A DNA stretch of 26,206 nt from an uncultured Actinomycetes bacterium (lineage in GTDB: Bacteria; Actinomycetota; Aquicultoria; CAJVYJ01), in assembly GCA_913009475.1 (NCBI GenBank), contig CAJVYJ010000003.1:1-26206 (forward strand), in the 5' to 3' direction. Below, one piece after another: positions 19,052 through 26,206 of this stretch. Both the position numbers and the translations under genes were made by a program. How positions within the stretch are numbered: the stretch's first letter is position 1; each line of letters opens with the position of its first letter. Below the pieces are notes generated by a model, which ran no database searches, had not been told where the DNA came from, and saw nothing but the letters and a program-made list of their open reading frames with translations.

Positions 19052-22000
19052 CTAAACTTTCTCGACTGTAACCATGGTGTCCATATAGGCTACAGATGTT
19101 CCGACAGGGTCCTCGCCGCCGCGGTTGATCGCCCAATTAACATGGGTACCGTGGTTGAGGCCGACAGTTTTGGCAGCTGTTGGTTCAACAGTCCTAGATG
19201 CCGGGTTGTAACTAGTTGACGGGGCCGAAGGGGCCGCGTACAAGCGATACTGATCAAGCGCGCCGTACTTCACCGTAGAATATGACGGATCGGAAGCGTC
19301 AGCGCGGTTATGGATAGCCGGGGCGGTGCCCTTAACTACATCATAACCTTGACCGCCCATGCCGTCACCGCCAAATGACGAGAGGTCATGGCCCTGAGAT
19401 TGCGATATGGCCATTACCCCGTTACTGATCTTCGGCGTTATCTTCGCTTCCAGGATGATATGACGAGTAATACTTGCATCGTAAAGAGCAATACCATCAT
19501 CATGAGCGGAAGTAACTTTGACTTTATCACCGTTCTTAATAAGCGTGCCGTTAATGTCCTTAGCACCCGGCGCCATTACCGCCCAGTTAGAACCAATAAT
19601 CTCTTCTAATCTCGGGCAGGATGCCGTGCGGGCGTGAGTATGGACATTCAAACGATAAGTAGTTAAGTTATACCTACCAATGGCCGGATCCGATACGTTA
19701 AAAGCGCCTTGCTTACGGATTGCGTCATATATCGGCGTGCCGTAGAAGGTATTGTCGTGCTTGCCTACCTCGTTCGCGGTCGGATCTGCAACTAAGTCCA
19801 AGCGCGCGTGATAGAACTCAACGGCATTGTAGTTAGCAACAGCCGAATCGTTTATGGCATATGCATAAGTACTTCCTGGTGGTGTTGTTGTAAAAGTATT
19901 CAATATAGTATCAACACCAGTTACTATAAGCGTGTCGGAATCGCCGTCTGTGTTGGTAACTACAACAGTGTCACCAACTTTTAAATTGCCAACAGCATTT
20001 ACAGACCAACTAGTATTTGGAGCTGTATAATTAGCGGCAAGCTGGGTATCCATAGGCTGAGTATTTACACCATGACCGGTGTAGTCGTTGCGCCAGAAGT
20101 TAGGCCACTCAGTGGAAGCGCCTTCATAGATACCGTTGGTGCGATAGTACTCAAAACCAGTGCTATAGCCACTAACCGGCATAGCGGCAGCGCTGTTACA
20201 TCTGGCTGCCTCGTAGTCCCGATCGGATACATCAGCAGTGCTTGAGCTCCAATCAAAGGAGTTAAAGCACTTGCCGCCCCAAGGCGCATAACCGGAATTG
20301 GCGGAAAGGGGGGGAGCGCCGGTGCCTTTAGTGGTAGAATCGCCATTGTCGTTCACGCTGTCGGCTTCAATGGCTCTAGCCAAACCGTAAAGGATGTTCC
20401 TAATCGGTTTGCAACCATAGAGATGCAGGTTCTTACCGCTAAGGTCTTGAATCGCCGGTTGGCGTATGGCCGTCATCTTAAGATGAGCGCCGTTCTCATA
20501 GTCATTGAAGCCATAACGCTCCAAATAACTGGAGTCCGGCAAAATGGCGTCGGCAAACTTAGTGCCGTCACCCATATTCAAGTCGCAAGACCAGAGATGC
20601 TTTAAACGATAACCGTTAGTACCGACAGAGGTAAAGAGCTCACGCTCGATAGCCGGGTTGGGCAAGTCGTAAACAGCATTGCACTTATGCATAAATATAG
20701 CCTCAACGGTAAAGTTATCATCGTAACCATTGCCGCTGTTGGCATAGGGATTAGCCTTAGGAGTGGATAGTGTGGCACCCTCTATATACGGGTCCAGGCC
20801 TAAGGAAGCCCTGACACCTACCAAGGTGTTGGAATAGATATTATGCTTGCCGCAACGCCACTTGCTGCCGCCGTAGCCGTGGTAATCCCAGTTATCGATC
20901 TTCTGCGGAGTACCCAAGGCCGGATAAGGCGCTTGCTCTTGCAGCGGCCAGCTGCCGTCCGTATTATCGAAAGCACCTCCGGGAGGATCACCGAAACCGG
21001 CGGTATCACCACTAGTGTTGCCTGAGTTCCAAGTGAGTTGGATTAAGCCGCCGGGACGGTTAAAACCGCCGGAACGCTTTACTGACTCGCTCAGATCACC
21101 GGATATAGATGTAGAATCGACATAGCCGCAGGCGATAAACTGCAGGGCCCTTAAGAGGCCATAGTTATAAGCGCCGTTGGAGTGCTTGGCCGGACCGCGA
21201 TAGCCGTCAATGATGGGGCTGTGCGGCGGGTCAGTAGCAATTGTGCCGCCTGGCGGTAAACTGTTGCCGGCGCCAAAGCCGCCGGATAACAGCCAAGCCA
21301 GATATTTGATGTCGGTCACACTGACACCACAAATAGCAGCTGCTGCTGCCGCGTCAAAAGGTGCGGTACCCGTAGCCGAACGGCCGTCGGAAAGATTGCC
21401 GCTAGTAATTCCGTAAGCACTACCGAAAGTAGCTGAATCCTTTAGATAAGTCTCAATGCTCTTACCGTTATGAGGCGGATTGGTACTGCCTTCATCAGCC
21501 GTAAACAGGCCGACATAGTGGCCCGCGATATTAGCCCGGGAATCAAGCCTGAGCTTAAGCGCGGTAGTTCCGCCAACGAAAGAGTTCATAATCTCGTAGA
21601 TTATGCCGGCCGCTAAAGCACCGTCGGTACCGGGTTTGACATAGAACTGCTCATCGGCGTAAGCCAAGGTATTGGACTGGCGCACATCGATACCGATGAT
21701 GCGGCCGCCGCGACGCCTAACATCCGCGACTCTTTGCGCAAGAGTGGCATGGGGAATAGTCGATTCCGCATAATTACCGCCGATGGCGATAAAACAATCG
21801 CAGTTATCATTATCCGTAAATGTCCACTTTCCACCACTACGAGAATCGGTAATCACTCCCTTATTGGTATTTAAGTTAGGGAGCGGAAACTTATCCTTGC
21901 AATACCACTCATTGGCGGTATGGCGGGATTCCTCACAGAGGTTGGTATGCTCGATGCGCATATTAGTGCCAAAGGCTTTTTGAAAACGGCCCCAAAGGCC

Positions 22001-22828
22001 GCCGCTCTCATTACGGCCGATGTAGAGCAGTAAACGATGGCGACGGTCGGTAGCGTGACCGGTACCAGTGCTGACATCCGGAATATCACTATAGTAGTCA
22101 CCACTGTTGTCAGTGTAACCATAGCCTAATCCGCCGGCCGTTGGTATATCCGCGTTCGTATCGCCGCCCATCGATCTCATGATGCGGGCGATACCTTGCC
22201 AGTGCATCAACTTACCGCTGCCGTTGTCGATCATAATATCCTGATTTGAAGGGCTGCCCTTAGCGGCACAAGATTTATCACCTAGGTAGAGCTCGCCCCA
22301 AGTGACTTTGCGCCATTTACCGCTGCCGCGTTTGCCCACGCGAACCAGAGGATACTTGACTCGATCCGGATCATACATATGCTCCATGCCGTCATTACCT
22401 TTAGCGCAGATGCGCCCGCGGTTATGAGTGGAGTAAGGCAACTGGCCGACGTCCGCTTTACAATAGCGATCGTAAGTGTCGTCATTGGCATTGGTTACTA
22501 CAGTACCGTTCGCCGCTAGATTGGTGTGGCTGGTGCCCAATGGTTTGGGCTGACCGCCGAGACCCTCGATCTTTCTAACGACTCTATCGGTGTCAACACC
22601 GATAGCGATACGACACCAACTATGGCAGACCAGACATACCGACGGTATATAGTCGGTAACCATGGCGGCGGTTACACCGGCTTCAGTGCCGGCCATAGCC
22701 GTGGCGGCGCTTTCATTTACTACCAGACCCGAAAGGGTAAGGGTCGCGCCGATGGCCGAAGACCATTTAAGGAACGAACGCCTGGTAATCTTTTTATCTA
22801 TTACTTTTTTAAATATATTCTTACTCAA
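19052..22828 (-). CDS. Tat-exported molybdopterin oxidoreductase catalytic subunit (DMSO reductase superfamily), 1258 aa
   Basis: A large bis-MGD molybdoenzyme. A Tat signal (KITRRSFLKW, R16-R17) is followed by the N-terminal [4Fe-4S] motif C65-x2-C68-x3-C72...C141 (CLVCHSWCR, RGRICAKG). The expected molybdenum-ligand region is TNLCEESRH with C298. Then come FIAIGGNYAEST, GIDVRQSNTLAYADE and YVKPGTDGALAAGII, and in the C-terminal half ILPDSSYLERYG; the C-terminal MGD-binding domain (VKVTSAHDD, HGTHVNWAINRGG) closes the protein. At 1258 residues it is as long as NarG and longer than most Psr/Phs/Ttr/Arr-type subunits (750-1050). An AT-richer stretch encoding a beta-rich insert lies at about residues 933-995. 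The substrate is unknown. A cysteine ligand fits the sulfur-compound, arsenic or nitrate-periplasmic branches. No NrfD/PsrC-type membrane subunit is encoded; cytochromes flank it instead. Confidence 0.92.
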   Translation of the reverse strand: MSKNIFKKVIDKKITRRSFLKWSSAIGATLTLSGLVVNESAATAMAGTEAGVTAAMVTDYIPSVCLVCHSWCRIAIGVDTDRVVRKIEGLGGQPKPLGTSHTNLAANGTVVTNANDDTYDRYCKADVGQLPYSTHNRGRICAKGNDGMEHMYDPDRVKYPLVRVGKRGSGKWRKVTWGELYLGDKSCAAKGSPSNQDIMIDNGSGKLMHWQGIARIMRSMGGDTNADIPTAGGLGYGYTDNSGDYYSDIPDVSTGTGHATDRRHRLLLYIGRNESGGLWGRFQKAFGTNMRIEHTNLCEESRHTANEWYCKDKFPLPNLNTNKGVITDSRSGGKWTFTDNDNCDCFIAIGGNYAESTIPHATLAQRVADVRRRGGRIIGIDVRQSNTLAYADEQFYVKPGTDGALAAGIIYEIMNSFVGGTTALKLRLDSRANIAGHYVGLFTADEGSTNPPHNGKSIETYLKDSATFGSAYGITSGNLSDGRSATGTAPFDAAAAAAICGVSVTDIKYLAWLLSGGFGAGNSLPPGGTIATDPPHSPIIDGYRGPAKHSNGAYNYGLLRALQFIACGYVDSTSISGDLSESVKRSGGFNRPGGLIQLTWNSGNTSGDTAGFGDPPGGAFDNTDGSWPLQEQAPYPALGTPQKIDNWDYHGYGGSKWRCGKHNIYSNTLVGVRASLGLDPYIEGATLSTPKANPYANSGNGYDDNFTVEAIFMHKCNAVYDLPNPAIERELFTSVGTNGYRLKHLWSCDLNMGDGTKFADAILPDSSYLERYGFNDYENGAHLKMTAIRQPAIQDLSGKNLHLYGCKPIRNILYGLARAIEADSVNDNGDSTTKGTGAPPLSANSGYAPWGGKCFNSFDWSSSTADVSDRDYEAARCNSAAAMPVSGYSTGFEYYRTNGIYEGASTEWPNFWRNDYTGHGVNTQPMDTQLAANYTAPNTSWSVNAVGNLKVGDTVVVTNTDGDSDTLIVTGVDTILNTFTTTPPGSTYAYAINDSAVANYNAVEFYHARLDLVADPTANEVGKHDNTFYGTPIYDAIRKQGAFNVSDPAIGRYNLTTYRLNVHTHARTASCPRLEEIIGSNWAVMAPGAKDINGTLIKNGDKVKVTSAHDDGIALYDASITRHIILEAKITPKISNGVMAISQSQGHDLSSFGGDGMGGQGYDVVKGTAPAIHNRADASDPSYSTVKYGALDQYRLYAAPSAPSTSYNPASRTVEPTAAKTVGLNHGTHVNWAINRGGEDPVGTSVAYMDTMVTVEKV

Positions 22829-22853
22829 TGTACTTCACCTCCTTAAGATGAAT

Positions 22854-23582
22854 TTATAGTCCAACCGAACTTGTGGGGTTGGTCTCTTGCATTTGGTACC
22901 AAACACGATTGCTAATGTAAGGACTGGTTGAACCGGTTTGGCCGTGACATAAAGTACAGAACTGTGGCACGCTGGTATTGTCGATTACGCTGCGGTTGAT
23001 CCAGGTAACGCCGTAACCGAGATTGGCTTTATCGTGAGCTGCAGCCACTGTGCCAGCGACACCGCCCGTCTTATGACACGAGAGACAATTCGAGCTGATG
23101 GTTACTGTGTTGAGCGCGTGAGTCGGGCTACTACTGGTAAAACCACCGTGACAGCGTCTACAGACTTCAGCTGAGACTTGCTTTCTGACTTTGCCGCTGT
23201 AGTCGGTAGTGTAAGTGGTGTCGGCGTAAGAGAGATCGCCTTCGTAACCGACTTTTACACCGCTGCCTACGGCTGTAAACTGACCGTGGCAGAGACCGCA
23301 ACCATTATACTCGGCGGTACCGGTGCCAACATCTTTGTAGGCCAGAAACAGAGTCTTTTGATGGGTCGCGTGAGCGTTATAACCACCACCGGCAGCCGGT
23401 TCGTGACAGACTTGACACTTCGTTTCACTGACTTGACGAGCATTGGCATGACCGGTTGTATAAGGTGAAAGCTTGGTGTTGTTAAACTCAGCGTTGCTGT
23501 TAGCCGCGACGCTGATGCCGACCGCGACAATCAAGACAATAACTAGAGCCGCTAGAATTACTAGAACAAGACGTCTATTCAT
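22854..23582 (-). CDS. Membrane-anchored or exported pentaheme c-type cytochrome
   Basis: A 242-residue protein, first gene of the operon. The ATG at 23582 is chosen because GGAGG lies 10 nt upstream and the hydrophobic segment RRLVLVILAALVIVLIVAVG starts right after it; the frame extends further upstream but with non-signal content. Five CxxCH sites follow: CQVCH, CGLCH, CRRCH, CLSCH and CTLCH, with distal histidines such as HATHQ and AAHDK as candidate axial ligands. The N-terminal segment may stay as an anchor, since no clean cleavage site is obvious (AVGISVAANS is possible). It probably links the molybdoenzyme to a membrane quinol or quinone partner encoded elsewhere. Confidence 0.9.
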   Translation of the reverse strand: MNRRLVLVILAALVIVLIVAVGISVAANSNAEFNNTKLSPYTTGHANARQVSETKCQVCHEPAAGGGYNAHATHQKTLFLAYKDVGTGTAEYNGCGLCHGQFTAVGSGVKVGYEGDLSYADTTYTTDYSGKVRKQVSAEVCRRCHGGFTSSSPTHALNTVTISSNCLSCHKTGGVAGTVAAAHDKANLGYGVTWINRSVIDNTSVPQFCTLCHGQTGSTSPYISNRVWYQMQETNPTSSVGL

Positions 23583-23780
23583 AGCATCATTCCCTCCTTC
23601 CTTGTGGGATAAGTGGTCATGAAGACCCACTTTGTCGAGACCGGAAAAATCCCGGTCTCTTATTATGAAAGCTTTACCTGTCGACCTCTTAAGGTGCGCC
23701 GCTCCTTTATCTGCTGGCCGTAACCGGCCGGGTTGGTGGCGTCTGATGCGTCCACTGCTTGTTTAGATATAAGGAACTAA
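23583..23780 (-). promoter_or_regulatory. Structured leader upstream of the pentaheme cytochrome gene
   Basis: On the minus strand five stems can be drawn in a row: GTGG(A)CG with CGCCAC, GGCCG with CGGCC, ACCT with AGGT, GAGACCGG with CCGGTCTC, and AAGTGG(G)TC with GACCACTT just before the ribosome site. No known riboswitch consensus was recognised. It may be a regulatory 5' UTR or attenuator of the operon. Confidence 0.45.
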
Positions 23781-24420
23781 AGATAGATCGCCAAGGATTT
23801 AGCTTTATAATCAGTATTTAGTTTTCAAAGTACATAAGTATGAGCCGAAAGCACCCCGGCTGAACTTGACTTAAAAAATCATGCGCCTAAAATACAGATT
23901 GTAATTTCTGTTACTTGAGAAGGATTTTTATTAGTAAGCGGTTAATATCCCCCCAATATTATTAAAAAACCCTTATCTATTTCATAAAAATAGGCAAAGG
24001 TTGCAAAACGAGACTTAAATTGTTTAATCCATCTGAATGCTTTACTGAAATAGATGAAATATTAAAGATATTTTCCATAACTTCCTCTATACGGTATGTA
24101 TAATATCATTAGCGGCATTTCTATTAGGTTAACTACAACTAATAAACGGTTGTTATCAAGAGATTAACGGTCTTTTGATACAGCTATTACTTTATTGAGA
24201 GGTAAGCACTTTGTCAAGAAAGATTAGCAAGAAATCTTATAAACGGTTGATTATTTTATGCGAACGGTTATTTTTCAATGATAAACGGCTGTTTATTAAA
24301 TTTACATAGCTTTTTTTGCATATAAAATAGCCATTTAAGATTGGATTTGACTTTGTTAAAAATATCACAATTTGCCAGTAAAATTTTAATATATAATTGA
24401 ATTACTTTTTAATAATATTA
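23781..24420. other. Long AT-rich divergent control region with phased ACGGT repeats
   Basis: No gene in 640 bp. Five TAAACGGTTG-type repeats have ACGGT (or ACGGC) at 24146, 24167, 24243, 24264 and 24285. Spacing is 21, 76, 21 and 21 bp, so within each cluster sites repeat every two helical turns. They are likely binding sites for a regulator of the cytochrome operon and/or the TlpA gene. Confidence 0.6.
24392..24397 (+). promoter_or_regulatory. Consensus -10 box for the TlpA-like gene
   Basis: TATAAT lies 38 bp before the TTG start. TTGCCA at 24372 is only 14 bp upstream, short for a -35, which could mean activator dependence. Inference from consensus. Confidence 0.35.
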
Positions 24421-24435
24421 GGAGGTTTGAGCTAA

Positions 24436-24963
24436 TTGAAAATATCCAAAAAAATGACTATTATTACGCTGCCTTTTTTTATCGCCCTATTAATAGGCGG
24501 GGTTTATCTTTTTACACGACCCGTGAATCCCAAAAGTAATTCCACTCAAAAACAGGCGCCTAACTTTACTTATGCCCTCCTTAACGGCAAACAAGTCAAA
24601 CTCAGTGATTATCTGGATAAAAGACCGGTTGTCTTGAATTTTTGGGCTTCCTGGTGCCCGCCCTGCCGCCAAGAAGCGCCAATATTAGCGAATACAGCTA
24701 AGAAATACCACGGTAAGGTGCAGTTCTTAGGCGTAGTAGTCAATGATACGCCTGAAAAAGCTAAGAGCTTTGAGAAGGAGTTCCATATCCCCTATCCGAG
24801 CGGTATCGATAAAAACGGCGCTATTTCCGCGGTTTATAGTGTTAGTGCCATCCCCAAAACTATTTTTATCAGTAAAGACGGGCGGATAATCGCTGAATGG
24901 GTGGGCGCCATCAATACCAAAACCTTGACCGGCAGCATCGAGAAATTATTGAAGACGAATTAA
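24436..24963 (+). CDS. TlpA/ResA-type membrane-anchored thiol-disulfide oxidoreductase
   Basis: A 175-residue thioredoxin-fold protein outside the membrane. An N-terminal anchor (TIITLPFFIALLIGGVYLF) is followed by APNFTYALLNGKQVKLSDYL, the active-site FWASWCPPCRQE with C74 and C77, and the cis-proline in SAIPKTIF. The CPPC-type site and the AIP-like segment are usual for TlpA/ResA/CcmG proteins, which keep cytochrome c CxxCH cysteines reduced for heme attachment. It is divergent from the multiheme cytochrome operon, which needs such activity. The start is TTG at 24436 with GGAGG 10 nt upstream; the next ATG (24454) would cut the basic start and lacks a ribosome site. A shared regulator with the operon is plausible. 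Confidence 0.9.
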   Translation: MKISKKMTIITLPFFIALLIGGVYLFTRPVNPKSNSTQKQAPNFTYALLNGKQVKLSDYLDKRPVVLNFWASWCPPCRQEAPILANTAKKYHGKVQFLGVVVNDTPEKAKSFEKEFHIPYPSGIDKNGAISAVYSVSAIPKTIFISKDGRIIAEWVGAINTKTLTGSIEKLLKTN

Positions 24964-25176
24964 GACCTGACCTTTTTAGCCGCTCACACGCTTAACCTCA
25001 GGAGCTCTAATTCAGCTATCATAACTATAGGCAAGAAATCTCGGAACTCAGAATAACAAGCAATTCAACCCCAAGCGATTAAAAGGCATGATTGGCCGTG
25101 GATTACAAGTGAAATGCATGAAAACGATGTAGGGGCGAGGCATGCCTCGCCCGTGAGAGCGTCAGGCGTAAAAGCA
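24964..25176. repeat. Spacer with degenerate 'GGATTCCC' motif and a 20-bp palindrome
   Basis: GGGCGAGGCATGCCTCGCCC at 25133-25152 is a perfect 20-bp palindrome, near the birA end (25177), where it may act as terminator. GGCCGTGGATTACAAGTG at 25093-25110 is a weak member of the GGATTCCC repeats. No gene. Confidence 0.6.
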
Positions 25177-26013
25177 TTAAATGTGTAGTCGCAAACTGAC
25201 GTCGCCTGACTCGAATACGCGCTCGGTGCCGTCGGATAGCTCGATTTTTAAGGCACCGTTTTGCATAATGTCGATGGCTTTGCCGGTAAAACGACGGCCA
25301 CCGTCCTCAATGGTTACGCTGTGACCCAGCACCGCTGAGAGTTGACGCCGACGGTTTAAATAATCCGGATAATTGTCGTCAAATATTAAGGGAAATTCGT
25401 TAACAAACCGGCTGGCTATCCTACCCAGCAACCGCTGTCTGTTTATATCTTTCCCCAGCAGTGCCGTGAGTGTAACCGCGGCCTCTCTGACCTCAGGGCT
25501 TAATTCTTCTATTTTAATATTGGCGTTGATGCCGATGCCGACAATAATATAGTTTACCTCTTCCAGCTGCGCTGAAAGTTCAATTAATATACCGCAAACT
25601 TTCTTGCCCTCGATTAAAATGTCGTTAGGCCATTTTATGGTTGCCCTCAGACCGGTCTCGGTATTAATCGCTTCGGCTAATATAACCGCTGCCAAGATGG
25701 AGACCCGCGACGCCAGCATCAGCGCGATATCAGGCCTAAGAATTATAGAAAACCAGATACCTCCCGGTGGTGATTGCCACGAACGGCCGCGGCGGCCATG
25801 TCCGCCTGTTTGCGTCTCCGCTATGGCCAAGCTTCCCGTTGGCATACCTTTATCAGCTAACTCTTTAGCCCGCTCATTGGTTGAAGCCAGCGTTGCCGAC
25901 CAGAAAATATCACCTTCAAAACCAACCGGTAAATACGGCGCTATCTCCGCCGGCAGCAGCAGATCGGGGGCGCTGATTAAACGATAGCCTTGATTGGAAA
26001 CACCTTCGATATC
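25177..26013 (-). CDS. birA: Biotin-[acetyl-CoA carboxylase] ligase, BirA, partial
   Basis: About 278 residues, cut at the N-terminus by the contig end; only the last turn of the DNA-binding domain (GVSNQGYRLISAP) remains. BirA activates biotin as biotinyl-AMP, attaches it to the carboxylase biotin carrier protein, and in bifunctional forms represses biotin genes. The catalytic domain is complete: STNERAKEL, the biotinyl-AMP loop GGHGRRGRSW (common form GRGRRGR), GGIWFSIILRP, IKWPNDILIEGKKVCGILIE and GIGINAN. The C-terminal SH3-like part ends DVSLRLHI. The GYRL end of the HTH suggests a bifunctional type. True sequence stops at 26013; residues before it come from adapter. Confidence 0.93.
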   Translation of the reverse strand, partial: DIEGVSNQGYRLISAPDLLLPAEIAPYLPVGFEGDIFWSATLASTNERAKELADKGMPTGSLAIAETQTGGHGRRGRSWQSPPGGIWFSIILRPDIALMLASRVSILAAVILAEAINTETGLRATIKWPNDILIEGKKVCGILIELSAQLEEVNYIIVGIGINANIKIEELSPEVREAAVTLTALLGKDINRQRLLGRIASRFVNEFPLIFDDNYPDYLNRRRQLSAVLGHSVTIEDGGRRFTGKAIDIMQNGALKIELSDGTERVFESGDVSLRLHI

Positions 26014-26206
26014 AGATCGGAAGAGCACACGTCTGAACTCCAGTCACACTGATATATCTCGTATGCCGTCTTCTGCTTGAAAAAAAAAAAAAAAAACACA
26101 AACAAAACAAAACAAAAAACAAAAAAAAACGGTTCCGGGATACAATCACACTCGACAGACATACAGCGCGTACAACAACACATTATAGCAGTCTCACGAC
26201 CACCTC
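26014..26206. other. Non-biological right end: TruSeq indexed adapter and poly-A/low-complexity tail
   Basis: AGATCGGAAGAGCACACG begins at 26014, followed by the rest of the TruSeq indexed adapter with index region ACTGATAT and the CTCGTATGCCG... P7 end, then poly-A and low-complexity tail. Translations of this part are artefacts. Confidence 0.98.

Noticed and set aside
22607..22636. Heme c site CLVCH in the molybdoenzyme catalytic subunit
   Set aside because: The pattern is the first part of the N-terminal [4Fe-4S] motif C-x2-C-x3-C of this superfamily, in the expected place after the Tat signal.
24143..24291. CRISPR array from the evenly spaced repeats
   Set aside because: The repeats are only about 10 bp, imperfect, and the intervals are about 11 bp, unlike CRISPR repeats and spacers.
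25977..26183. Small open frame at the right end
   Set aside because: It consists of the indexed TruSeq adapter and poly-A tail in translation.

Overview
The window is an assembled metagenome-type contig. Illumina adapter sequence lies at both ends (69-126 and from 26014), so only 127-26013 is biological. Most genes are on the minus strand. Gene content points to an anaerobic or microaerophilic bacterium with a c-type cytochrome economy. It has a Tat-exported molybdoenzyme, multiheme cytochromes, a TlpA/ResA thioredoxin, catalase, a ferritin-like protein and the radical SAM heme synthase AhbD. The phylum cannot be fixed from sequence alone. A deep actinobacterial, Nitrospirota-like or deltaproteobacterial lineage would all fit.

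Layout. 127-922: end of a SlyD-type FKBP, then a ferritin-like gene. 982-4785: hemY, hemH and katA, all minus; hemH has an in-frame TAG that cuts off its last 32 conserved residues. About 5.5-14.0 kb: an AT-richer island of very small co-oriented genes, mostly toxin-antitoxin modules (HicBA twice, Phd-RelE, BrnTA, a solo CopG, DUF4160/DUF2442 twice) plus a GNAT enzyme and small hypotheticals. Many of these genes are separated by 57-90 bp imperfect palindromes with the layout of integron attC sites. No integrase lies in the window, so I read the island as a CALIN, a cluster of attC sites lacking an integron integrase. It shows decay: single-base frameshifts, a toxin reduced to its first residues, a 161-bp exact duplication and a solo IS21-like end. 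14328-16529: hemE and ahbD. 17072-23582: a four-gene operon of pentaheme cytochrome, molybdopterin catalytic subunit (1258 aa), 4x[4Fe-4S] subunit and hexaheme cytochrome, closed by a strong terminator. 24436-24963: divergent TlpA-like gene. 25177-26013: partial birA.

How the genes work together. HemE makes coproporphyrinogen III. HemY oxidises it, HemH inserts iron, and AhbD can turn coproheme into heme b. The set therefore suggests a coproporphyrin-type route that ends in AhbD instead of HemQ/ChdC. The heme supplies catalase and the eleven c-type heme sites of the molybdoenzyme operon, and the TlpA-like protein probably keeps apocytochrome thiols reduced. The heme genes are split by the cassette island, and two composite repeats in opposite orientation (4.9 kb and 16.9 kb) bracket that section.
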